From the NCBI GenBank assembly GCA_902729315.2, contig LR746278.1, positions 879,001 through 943,000 of the forward strand: 64,000 bases of DNA. The letters run 5' to 3'. This document shows, one piece after another, positions 49,879-61,700 of this stretch. Every line of letters starts with the position of its first letter. Within the stretch, counting starts at the first letter, position 1. The notes below the pieces were generated by a model. That model saw only the letters and a list, made by a program, of their open reading frames with translations, was not told the DNA's origin and made no database searches. The position numbers and the translations under genes were made by a program. Origin of the DNA: Spirodela intermedia (taxonomy: Eukaryota; Streptophyta; Magnoliopsida; Alismatales; Araceae).

Positions 49879-50690
49879 TCACGCTTCACCGGGTCGGAAA
49901 TGAGCTCCTCCCACAGCCAGCAGCCGGTTCCTGCTCGACTTGTCGAGCAGCTCCCCTCTGAACAACGGGTTTTCAAGAACGTTGAATCCCACCTTCTCCT
50001 CCTCTTCCCACCCCAGTTGACTTTTCCTCGACCCACTTGAAGACTCCTGTTGCAGAGCCTTGTTGCCCCTGGCGGCGGCGGCCATCCGGTCTCCGCTGCC
50101 GCTGGAATCCTCTTCAGTCTCCCCTTCGTCTTCGTCGCTTGTTTCAAAGGAAGAAGACGAATAGCTGAGAGCGTTGAAGACGGTGGAAAAAACGTTCTCC
50201 GTGTACCCGCTGTGGAAGGAGTAGCTCTTCGGCTTCCCATCGTACAAGGGCAAGAGGGGCTTAGGGCGTGGGCCCATCCCGTCCCTGCCCAGGCTGTAGC
50301 TGGTGGACAGCTTAGCCTCTACTCCCTCCTTGGCGTTGACTGCGCCTTCCAGCTGCTCTAGGACTTGCTCAGCCATGGGTTCCTCTGTCGCCTTCTCAAG
50401 CTCTGAGATTATCCGGGTCAACTCCGTCCTCCTCGAGTGAAGGGAGCGCTGGAATTGAAAGGAGGAGATTGATGTCACAAAAACTACAGGACATATTCGG
50501 CCGTCTGATCTCAGAACACTGCAGAAGCGACGAATCCCTCCTTCTCACCCTCTTCTCCAGGAACTTCCCGAGGTCTTCCTCCGTCAGCTTCTTTTTTCTC
50601 CAGAATACCCAGCAGAAGCGAACGGATGCAGCCAGCAGCAGTGTGATGGCAAGTTGGAACAAAAGGAGGAGAACGACTGCCTTCTCATTA
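49879..50690 (-). CDS. Unrecognised single-pass membrane protein, start unresolved
   Basis: Two exons are supported: about 50690-50549 and 50448-49879 (stop at the left edge), joined in phase 0. The first encodes a hydrophobic segment (AVVLLLLFQLAITLLLAASV) followed by RFCWVFWRKKKLTEEDLGKF, a typical N-terminal anchor with a basic cytosolic flank. The second encodes RSLHSRRTELTRIISELEKA, then an acidic Ser-rich region (ETSDEDEGETEEDSSGSGD) and ends AHFRPGEA. About 237 residues are visible. No ATG precedes the membrane segment in frame. The ATG at 50681 is in another frame that stops soon. A plausible acceptor (ctatctcag) before CTAATGAG suggests a missing 5' exon contributing ATG plus one base. 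I do not recognise the family. Confidence 0.55.
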
Positions 50691-50709
50691 GCTGAGATAG
50701 AGATGGAGA

Positions 50710-51481
50710 GAAAGAGAGAGAGAGAGAGAAGAGATTCTATGTCTTAATGTGGGTTGATGAAGGGAATATACGCGAGAGAGTTTATATATGTTATTGGGCA
50801 TGATGATATTACCAGTGTAGACGCTGAGATTCTTGGGGTTTGCTTGGGAGCAGGTCCAGCTGAGCTTCTGACCTGATGATCAATAGAGTACTGAGTGCAA
50901 CAGACCATGGGAAAAGGAGCAGGGTGCAGAAGATTAAAGCATCTGCTAGAATGTTTGTGATCGCTTACGTGTGGTGTAGCATGGCCATGGGCTGTTGTTT
51001 CCTGCATCAGAATTATATTAGCGTCATGTTCGAGTAAATTATGATTTTTCTGGGGGATGGAGATTGATTAAAGTGGAGGATGCATAAAGTTCGGAAGGCG
51101 ATAAATCTGGCAGCAGTGTTCTTCAGAAGGAAAGAAATTGATGGGAAAACTGTTCCAAGAGGAAGATGAGAAACCAATTTAGGTGGCTTGTCTTTTCATG
51201 CGATTAAATTACTTTAAAAGCTTGCTTAATTCTAGGTTTACCCACCGAGATAAGTTATTTCACAAAAACTTATTCTCACTCATTTTATTTTTTAATTTAT
51301 TTATTATTACGTGGAATATCTGAAAAAATATTTGTGATGAAAACTAATGCTAAGCATCTTCGTTACATTAAAATTTAATATTTTTAAAATATTTAGTCGG
51401 AAATTAAAAAAAATTCGGTCATGAGTACGATATTTAGGAGTAAAATTTCATTTGTATCAAGAAAAAACCTGTGAAATTCCT
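50710..51481. other. Intergenic region upstream of the membrane-protein gene
   Basis: It may hold the missing first exon. One candidate with a good donor is ATG at 51007 to 50969, but its phase does not fit. Otherwise no gene was found. Confidence 0.4.
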
Positions 51482-54400
51482 TTAAAACAAGCATTCTCTG
51501 AGAGCTGATATCATAAATTCACTGCATTAGTTTTGTGACTTCTACGCAAAAATAATTTTGGAGCGAGAGAGGGAACCTCACTTCCTGAAGCTAGCAGCGC
51601 AAGCAGAATCCTCTCCTCCGATCGAAAGAATCTCAAGTCGCTCTTGGACAATACATCACCTGGTTGAATTCTCCATTTAAGAGAAAAATCATAGGATACC
51701 AAATGCACTAAATAGATCAATTTTTTTTTATAGTCCTGAATAAATTTCACATTTAATCGAAGAATCAGTTGACTCACCAGAAAATTTTCTTCTGGAATAA
51801 ACAGCCCCGGTGGCAGGAGATATCACAGAAAATATAAGATTAACTGGATTCATTGCAGATACGTAGGTATAGTTGCCAATTAAGCGACTTATCTTCGCCT
51901 CCATGTGTGTCTGAGTAACATGAAGTGCGAAACCAGAACAATCAAGGATCGGACTAACTCGAATTACTGAATCGAGGGCGAAGGATTTTAGGAACTTCTT
52001 GAGATCTCCAGTCGGTGATACTGAATATAAGAATCCATCCAGTGATCCAATAGATACCCATCCTTGGCAAGTAAGAAAAGTAGAGGAAATTAGGAAGAAT
52101 ACCGCAGGAAAGTATGGGAAATTGAATTCTAGTTTGCGTCACCATCGCATATGCTGAATAATCTTATAAAAAATGATTTTCAATTCAGAAAAAGTAGAAA
52201 ATATTTGGCCAGGGAAGAGTATTATGAAGAAAGTATATGCGTTAGGCCCATTTATGTCATGCAACAAAATAGAGATGTATAAGGTAAATATTTAACTGCT
52301 TTCAAAACACGTAAGCAGTATATCCATTACATCGTTGATGAAGCCAGCAGGGAAGGCTGAATTCTGCATATCTTACCTAAGATATCTAATCCATTTCTTG
52401 AAATATTTTTCGAAGAAAGAAATTTGAAGTATTTTGAAGAACTTAGCGTATGATTATTGAATAAACAGTATTCATTGGTGAAGTCCAAACACCACTGTAT
52501 GATTGCTGTCCTCAAGTTGGAAAACTAACCAACTATCCATGTGATATTTTATCGGAGTATTCACTTGGTGACAAAAAGGGGAATACAGTTCACGATGATT
52601 TTACCATTGGAGTCAACAACAGGTGAGATATCGATTCTGCCCAGAGGACCAACGGTATGCTTCCACAATACATTTCCAGTAGAAACATCCAATGCCATCA
52701 GAACTGACTTTTCTGGAAAAGTGATATATATGCGGCCGTTGTTGCCTGGTGTAATCAGGAATACTTTGTCTACCGAGCTAAGATCCTGGATCCACCTGAA
52801 GTCTGGACTGAGTGTATACAGCGCATACAACTGCCCTTCGGTATTCGATATCTGAAAGTTAAAAATGTGCAAGTAATCCATGAGAAAAGTATTGTAAGGG
52901 GAGGTCGTGTGTACCACTTAAGGTCTCTTAGAGGTGATCGCGGATCAGCACTGGTGAGGGGAATAATTAAAATCGGGAAAAGATAAAAATGAGAAGCGTT
53001 CTGTTAATTCAACATCTGAATGCAGAGAAACAAATTGAATAAATACAAGGCGGACAGATGATGCCTCTGAGCTCACACAAGTAGAGAAAAAACATTATCT
53101 AGATATAGTGAACATTTAAAATAACAAACTTCATATAAATGTATGTTTCAGTGTAAAAATTTCTTCTAAATAAAATAAATTTCATTGGTAAAAAAAATAA
53201 AATAATGCCCTTGTTGAAGAGTGCCAAATAATAAAATATCCCTCTTAGAAGAATATACGGGTCAAGAAGAACTAGGGACAGAGAAAACCTTACATAAAGA
53301 CTACCTTCACATTGATCCACGGTGGGGCCTGAGTTAAAGTAACAATCTGTCGCCAGATCTTTACATCCTTGAAGATAACCGAATCGATTTAGCACAGGTC
53401 CAGCACTCCATAGCCGTGTTCCACGAAGCATGAATGCAAATAGGCCGTGATGTTTTACGGTGATGAATATAGCTGAACTAGAAATGCTGATGGAAATGCC
53501 AATGATTTCACCAGAAACCCCAATATCTGGGTTTGGGCCGTAAAATATGTCAACGACCTGTTCCGAAGTTCCTATATTTGAAGGCTTGACTCGTAGAACT
53601 TTGTCCTCAGCTACAACGAAAATCTGTAAAGATATAGCCATTAATGACTCATTTATATTGCACTGAACATAATTATTGTGCTAGAGATGGGAAAATAACT
53701 GAGAAGTGGCCATTTTCAAATTGTATTACATTAAGTTGTAACATTTTTGAAAAGCTAAAGGAGATCATTAGAGAGGCAAAACTATGTCCCGATAGAAATC
53801 AATTTTTAGGTGGATTTCCCTTTTTACATATGAATCCGCTGGTATTAAGATGTACGTATATTCATGATCATAGGAACACCGTTTTTCTTCTTAAATTTCT
53901 TTATTTGACCTGGAATCTTATGTTCTCTAATAATATTCATTTTCAAATAGTCTGTGAAATGCTAGGAAAATTCAAATTCCCACCGAGGATAAAATATTGG
54001 AGAGAGGTTTAAGTGTCATCAATTTTACCCAGTAAGATTCTATTGAATGCATCACAATCCTTGTCATGACAAGAGAAAAATAAGTCCAATTTGACGAAGA
54101 AAAAATAAAACTACTGAATTGCGAAGGCACAGAAAGAAAGACCGTCCAAAGAATGTAATTTAAAGGAATTTCACCAGTTATATTTGTCCTTGAGTTGAGC
54201 AAGGAACCTTTGTATAGCATAGAAAATGTGATCATCCATAAGAAGGGCATATGGGCCCATTCATTTATGATGTAACAACAGATAACTACAATGATTCGGG
54301 TTCTCAGACATAGCCACTGTATCTGAAATCAAAGAAAATTCAAGCCAGTTTATTGGACGTGCTTCCTTGTTAATTGAAATTCGTAGAGCATCGTAATTCT

Positions 54401-55428
54401 CTCACTGCCTTTGGGAGCAAGAAGAAATAATGTACCAATGCACTTTGAAGTGACCGAATGCAATAGTATACTAATCATTTAAAGAGACGAAGCCCGAGTT
54501 ATATGACCAGGTGATTGGTCCACTCCGACATAAAAATGAAATAGTGAGGCATGTTGGCTTACTGGCTACCTTTCCTCTTTCATCGCTAACTGGGGCAATA
54601 TCCATGTGGCAAGAATAATTTAGAGGAATGATCCATGAAATAGTTCCATCACTCTCAAATGCAAAAAGGTTCTTTCTGCAGCAAGCATAGATTTTTCCGT
54701 CGTATCCAACATATGGAGCTGAGAGCTTTAGTTCCGTATCTCCTGATCGCTCCAACCATGAAAAAAGTTAAGGGAAATTAATTACAAGATACGATATAAC
54801 TGGGTTGAGTCGCTTCGGATGTGAAGGATGACGAATAAACCGAAAAAGACCATGAGCAAGACTAAAATATGTCCCGAAAGAGATTGGATCTGTTTGGAGA
54901 CTGCGTTTACCTGAGAGAAACATGCCTGAGCCCTGAATCTAAGTTTACAGTAAATACGGGACAGCAGCGCGCGAAACGGAAAGTGATTTTTCCTGTTGAT
55001 TATTGTAGTTTGAACGGTTTGAGACTTCATCGAACAATCGTATGTTCAACAAGAGGGCAATCACACTGACTTAAAATCGTAACCCTGAAATCCTTTATCT
55101 AAAGAAGGAACCTACCTTACAAACAACTCCAAACCGGTCGGCTTGTACACTCGCGTTCCCCGATATCATCTCAGAACTACCCACCCAAAACCAAGTCAGA
55201 ATCGGCCATTCTCTCAGAACCAAAATCGATAACCAACACGCAGAAATAAGATGGAATGAAAACGAACTGCGAGTGGAACCGCGGAACTACGAGCAAAAGA
55301 CAAAAAATGATGTTCACACCATCGGTGGAGTCCAGAAACTTCTTGAACTCCGGCGACTGAGCCACTCCCACACCAGCAGCCGTCAACATCCAGACAAGGA
55401 GAACAAGTGGACGACCGGGGATCCCCAT
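51482..55428 (-). CDS. GEX3: GAMETE EXPRESSED 3-like, secreted/membrane beta-propeller protein
   Basis: Seven exons: 55428-55320, 54742-54570, 53623-53294, 52851-52605, 52062-51778, 51659-51582, 51504-51482, encoding about 414 residues with all phases closing. A signal peptide (MGIPGRPLVLLVWMLTAAGV) opens the protein. PQQ-like propeller blades follow: LSAPYVGYDGKIYACC, VVAEDKVLRVKPSNIG, LFAFMLRGTRLWSAGPVLNR, SNTEGQLYALYTLSPDFRW, NNGRIYITFPEKSVLMALD, LWKHTVGP and WVSIGSLDGFLYSVSPTGDL. These match Arabidopsis GEX3, a plasma-membrane protein of gametes linked to pollen-tube guidance and embryogenesis. The final 23-nt exon is inferred from an acceptor (gatatcag) with a poor pyrimidine tract and is the weakest part. 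A membrane segment near the C-terminus was not seen, so the true tail may differ. Confidence 0.85.
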
Positions 55429-55445
55429 CTGCACCCCACCTTTGC

Positions 55446-55481
<36 letters not shown>

Positions 55482-56437
55482 TCGGAAGGCGGAGTGGAGA
55501 AGGGGGAGGGAGATTAACCGTCACAACCGCAACGGTGGAGGCAGTTGCTGGGAACTGGCCGCCTATTTGAATCGCCGTGGCGGGAGGCCCCTCCGATCCG
55601 CACCGTCCGATCAATCAACCTCCCAGCCGTCTGATCGGATATTTTTTTTACTTTTACCCCAATTTAATCATTGAACACGCAGTCAGACCAATATAGGGGA
55701 TTATTTGCATCGTGCAAGGCGGAAAATTGATTAATAACGGTCCGATCTGTCAACAGCACAGCCGTCTGATCGGAGCAATTTTTAATTTCGACCCCAATAA
55801 ACCATTAATTATAGGTTTACCCCGGGGATTATTTGCATTTTCGCAAGAAGGAAAATTCATTTATGAATTGAATCGGTGAAATAAAGAAGATAAAAACCTT
55901 GTAGGACTTGGGAGGGGCATATTTCATAAACACCCTCCTCTATGTATATTCTAACTCTTCACCCCCGCCACACTTTTACTTCACTCGTACACATACGTAT
56001 TCCTCAATTCGCTTCTCTCCGCAAATCCGGACCGTCCGATTTCATCGCCGCGGAGTCCGATGAACGGCTGGTGATGGCGATAATCAGCACGTGAGGTTCC
56101 ACGGGATTAGATTATAAGAGGGGTACGACTTTAATGGAGCTCACCGTGTTTTTGGTTACAGAAGATGCGACCGTGAACAAGAGAGCTCTCTGGTTGGGCA
56201 GCATCAGAAGCTGCTGCTTCTAGCACGTGAGAACGCTGACTGCATAAATAAATAATAAATAATAAATGAGAATGATTGGGGAAGAAATAATTATCTGCTG
56301 GGAGAATTATTTTAGATAAATCTAGGTTTTTTTTTAGTAGAAGGAAAAGACGTAAAGATTTAAGGATTATTTAGTATGCACCACCCACTGGGGTCAAAGG
56401 GGGTAGGCAGCCCCGTGTCAGCCCTGGTCTGGGTGTT

Positions 56438-56475
<38 letters not shown>

Positions 56476-56688
56476 GCACACACGCACACACGCACACACA
56501 CTCTCTCTCACTCTCTCTCCTCCCTGCTAAACCTGCGGTTAATAAGGCCCAGGTCAGACCGGGCCAACTGACAACCTAGTTGATAGTAGGAGAATACAGA
56601 ACATAGAATGATATGAGATAGAGATGGAGAGAGAGAGAGAGAGAGAGGTTAAAAGGTATACTGACCGCTTATTTCGGATTATTTCACG
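55429..56688. promoter_or_regulatory. Upstream region of GEX3 and 3' flank of the SIN3-like gene
   Basis: A CT array lies at about 55451-55480, in the presumed GEX3 5' UTR, and a compound CT/CA microsatellite at about 56439-56519. Near-identical short motifs recur at 55602-55640 and 55740-55790 (CCGTCTGATCGGA and following GATTATTTGCAT text), suggesting an imperfect local duplication. No gene was found. Confidence 0.45.
56439..56519. repeat. Compound (CT)n(CA)n microsatellite
   Basis: CT units pass into CA units with CG interruptions and then back into CT. Confidence 0.95.
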
Positions 56689-58671
56689 TCAGCTAGAGAG
56701 AAATTGGTGAAAGGATTGGACTCTGACAGAGCGAGCGGAGTTGACCTGGTCATGGCAAGATGAGCTTCTTCTGTGCGATGAAATCCTCCGTTTCTTGCAG
56801 TAAAGTAGATCCTCGGTGTCAAGGACATAAGAAACCTGGAGCACGTGGATTTCATTGGCATTAACAGTCGTGGAGAATGACTACCCCCCCTGAACAGGGC
56901 ATCATCTCATGGGTCCAAACCTTTAAGAAATAAGTCAACCCCTCACCTTCTGGGATTTGCACGATATCTTGCACTCCAAACCGTTGACCAAGAATGTGGA
57001 CTCTGGGTCTTGGGCCTTCACAGAATATGGGTCATCCTCAGCGTTCTTCCTCTTGTTTCTGGAAAAGGCAAATAATCCACAATCATTTTCCAAGTTTCAC
57101 CGCAAGAAGACACCAATCTTAGTAAATCGGCCCCTCAGGAGCTCAACCTTCTGAGGAACACAGAGTGAGCTTCCCTGCCGCTGGGGATGTTAGAGAGAAG
57201 ATCATTGTACAGATAGGATGAGAAGTCCGGGTCGAGAGAGACGGCAGTCATCTCGGGCTTCTCGTGTCCACATTCCATCAGCTGGATAGATAAATGGGTT
57301 GGATCGGAGGACTGCAAAAAGGCAACAATGCATTCATGATAAATATAATCAAATCAAAAGAATAAAACTGCACAATTATGCGGTGTGAGTGTACTGAAAA
57401 CCTACACATTCAAACCGGTACACGATGTCGTCGTTAAGTATGACGTGGGCATTTTCCTGATAGGCCAGGTCAATGAATTGTCCAGGCCGGCGTGACCTTT
57501 CGTATGCATAGAGTTGAAGAAGCTTATTGTCTGTCTCATCAGATGCAATAGCTTGAACCTGGAACAAACAAGTGAGCCTAATGACGACATCTTGGTTTAC
57601 GATTTAAGGTTTAGGGGGTGTTTAAGGTGATGAACTTAAAGATCTGGTTGAATGAGTAGGAGTTAATTAGGCAGATGATGATTAAATACCTGTTTGATGA
57701 GTTTATATATCAATTTGTCCAATGTGAAGAGCATATATGATTGAATGCCAATGATAGAACGGCAATCGTCTTCAAACTTTGTGTTGTCAGCAGACCCATT
57801 GAGTAAGCTGAAGAGGGCACCCATGAACCTAGAAACAAAGCTCAGTCAGAGAAAAACACAAGCAGCAGATGAAGATCATGCAGCACATCACACAGAGTTG
57901 ACCCACTTTGTGTATAAGTCGGGAAGGTTGGCGGCCTTAGAGGATCCCCACTTTCTTTCAGCCGAAGATGAATTCATCTTAGCTGAGAGAATCCTCTCGT
58001 AGAGAGTCTGCAACAAAGAACAGAGAGGTGTTATCGAAGGAGTTGCAGGATATTTGGGACGAATCATGAGGTATGGCTTACTTGATGAAGTCGAAAGAGC
58101 ACATAGAAAGAATCATTGCCGTAGAAAATACGAGAGCCTTTTCCCTCCTTGTCAAATAATGTTGATGGCACATGCTTAGCAAGGGGCTTTGCAGTGTGTA
58201 GAAAATACTCGTGCAATGTCAACGACTGTCCCTCTCCCTCAATGCCACCCGCATCGGCAGCACCTTCCACTTCGTCTTCGCTCTCTGTCTTCCCATCATG
58301 ATCAGCGTGCTTGGCATCTTCGTCCTCTACCTGCCCTTCCTGGGAGCACAACTCACCATTGCCAGAATCACTGGCTGAGGCGTCCTCAGCAGCGTCAGAT
58401 GCGTTGTCACTGCCCTCTGTTGACCTCTGAGCGCTCTCTTTCCCTTCGTTGACAGCTTCAGCCATACCTTCTTGCATGGCTTCAAAAGTATTCTCCTCAA
58501 AGTCTGTGGAAGGTGACAGTTCGCCTTCCTCTCTTTCACCTCCGACTCCGTGGGCTGAAGAGTCATCGTGTAGACATTCAGCTTTAGTGCGTTCCTGCAT
58601 GCACAGAGCGTTTGCTGATAAAACTGATCTTATTTTATTCCCTCTCTAAATCAAATGCTTCAGGGATCACG

Positions 58672-58706
<35 letters not shown>

Positions 58707-61700
58707 CGTGATTATTAGCCTAAACGCCTCAACATTAGATCCACATATTACAGAAAAAAAATTCCAATAAAACATAGAGATTTTAGGCATAATACCCAAG
58801 AGATTTTAGAGTGAAATATTCCAAGTCATTATTGTCTCCCACAGTTAAACTTCCTTCATCAGATTAAAAGTATAAAGTTCTGAAAGCAGTACTGTATTGA
58901 GGACACCAAATCAGCTGATACATACAATTTATCTAATGAGATATCGTGTAACTGTGATCAGCTGACAATACCTCTAATGATGAAGTTAAAACGTCATTAT
59001 TAGTTTGAGCCACATTAACTTCCTCAAGAACGTTCTGATCGTGTTTGAACTGTGTAGCACTGGCACCTAAGAAGGAAAACAGATTAATTTTTTTTTTTTT
59101 TTTTCAGTGCATTAATACAGGGGAAAGTTTATTCATGGGAACAGAAATGAAAGAAAACCCATGACTTCATACAAAATGAAAACTTGCTGTCATTGCTAAC
59201 TGCGCCGATCAGTAATATGCTGAGAGAAGCATTACCTGCCGCCTTTTTGGTTAGAACTGACCGCATGCTGATTCCCAACGCCTCACCAGATGTCAAAAGA
59301 TTACCTGGCATTTTCTCATACGACGAAGTAGAACAAACTTTATCAGTTCGACAAGAAACTTGATAGACTTCAAGAGCATCACTGTCAATTGTGTCCCTTG
59401 CCAGCCTACCCCTGAAGGATGAGGAGGCTTCTTCCAATGGTTTGGTTCCGCTACCACCGCCGAAAAGATTTAGTTGCAGACTACCAGAAGGAGCAACCAC
59501 ATCCGAGCTTCTACGACTTTCCCCTGGTGCTGCAAAAGTACTCTTGGCAGCCTGATTCTTGGTTTCATTTTCTGGTCCAACCAGTCGAGGAGGAACACCA
59601 AGCACTGACTCCAAGAATGTAGTCCAAATCTCCAAGACCTTATCCGTCTGATCTGTAGATGAGCAGACCTCTGCACAGGAGTAATTAATTATCTCATATA
59701 TATCTTCATGAATATTTGGATCATTATAGTTGAATTCCATGTGGGGAATAACAACTCTGTTTCCAGCACTAACAACAGAAAGTATGTCATCCTCTTTCTC
59801 CTTTTTCTCGTTTACTTCTCTGATCTCAGTCAAGAGAACTACAAATAGGTAAAAGAAAAAAAATTAATAGATAAAAAAGTAAAATAACGAAACAAAAGAG
59901 AAGATACGCAAGCCATAAGAATATAAAAACTGCCCAAAAGAGAAGAGACAGTTGGATCCACCAGACCTACTTAAAAGGCTGAATAACATGCTGCATGAAC
60001 TGGATTTATCCGGAGAGAAACATGCCATTAATATTGTCGTCAAATAAAGTCACAGAGTAGGGCACCACTCTGAATTGTGGTTGACCTTCCTAAATCGTTT
60101 ACCACCCCTCCTCACTCCTTACTATTCTCCCATTCACTCTTATCCTTCTGACATAGCTGGGAAGAAGGGTAGAGGGACGGAAAACCCTTTCCTTTACCCC
60201 GTAATATTAAAGTTCAAATTTTAGAAAGGTGAGCAAGCAAGCATCTACGTAAGTGGAGGCTACTTTTCACACCAACCAAAACTAAATGGAAATCAAGGCA
60301 CTGTAGGTTCAATAGCAGTACTTAGATTTTTTGCTAAAACGAAAGCAATTACAGTAAATTTATACAAGTCTCATGCAGTCAACAAAGAAAATGGCAACAG
60401 TCACAGGAGGAAAGTTCAGATATTTCCATTCAGTAAAGAAGGGTAAAAACAAAAATGGCTTCCATGAATGGCAGACAATGTTGAATGAAATTATAATAAT
60501 TTAAACGGGAATGACTGAAAATTTAGAATCTACAACCTAAAAAAAAAAATGTAAGGCTTATCTTGATGTGTGCGGACAAAACAAAAAGGGATCAGAACGA
60601 TTTTTGTGACACCTTTTGTGCTCAGGTTCTTTGCATCCTGTTGCTTGAAATAGAAGCTTCGATGGTCAAGGGATTTGTGATGATTCTTTGCATAAATCTC
60701 AGCCCACACCTTATTAAAATCAGCTCGACACTTTGACCATTCCTCTTGTTTCTGTTTTAGACGAGTTAGTATCACAGGAAGAGCGAGACCAGGATTCTTC
60801 CGCAGAACATCAATCACATCCAAACCATGATCACCATACAGTCGTTCAATGCACCTCAGGTTTATGGCTACAGATTGAAGAATGGATTAAAAAACAGAAT
60901 GATGTAAGTAAGAATATAACAATGATTTTTTTAAAAAAAGACTAGTCTATTTCACTGCTTTTTTACAAACCATTGAAGTGGTCTTCTACACGAAATTGGC
61001 TTTCTTGTTTCAATAGATCATCTGGCATAGCTTTTAGCAAATCCTCCACCCGCTTAGTAGTTGTATTCACAGACTCCAGAAGCATGTCAAGCTCAAACCT
61101 GGTAGAAACATGAGCCAAAAAAACTCAAAAACTCATAAACGGCAAAAGACAAACAAGTAATGGGTTCCTATAAAGAACCATATGATTAACTTTGAGCACC
61201 AAAACAGTTGTATGGTTGGAATGGGAAAACTTGAACCGCAAAATCATGGTAAAACTCATTTGTCACTGCTCATTGATGTTGAAAGATAGAATATCTAGGA
61301 AATTTGCCTCATTAAATCTTAATTGGAATGAGAGGAATTGTGCATGTAGCAGCAAAAGAGGGATCAAATACCGATCATCTTCACATCTGAACAGGCTCTC
61401 TTCATATTGATTCTTTCGCATGTGCTTAAAAGAATAGTCCTCACTGCCAGATGTTACTGACACCCAGAGATCATTAAGCACTGCATCGCCTACTTCTGTC
61501 CTGTTGGTTGATGGAGGTAATGGATACTGCCAATGAAGGTAAATAGTAACCAAGAAATCAATAAATGTTGAGGAGGCATACAACGAAAAGAGAAAGCAAG
61601 AAAAGGGAAACTTTAAAAGTATTTTACATTATTTGGCAAAAGTCGGTAACTCGGGGTACAGTGCTGACAGTCGGACAGATCAAGCTCCGATATTGGTTTG

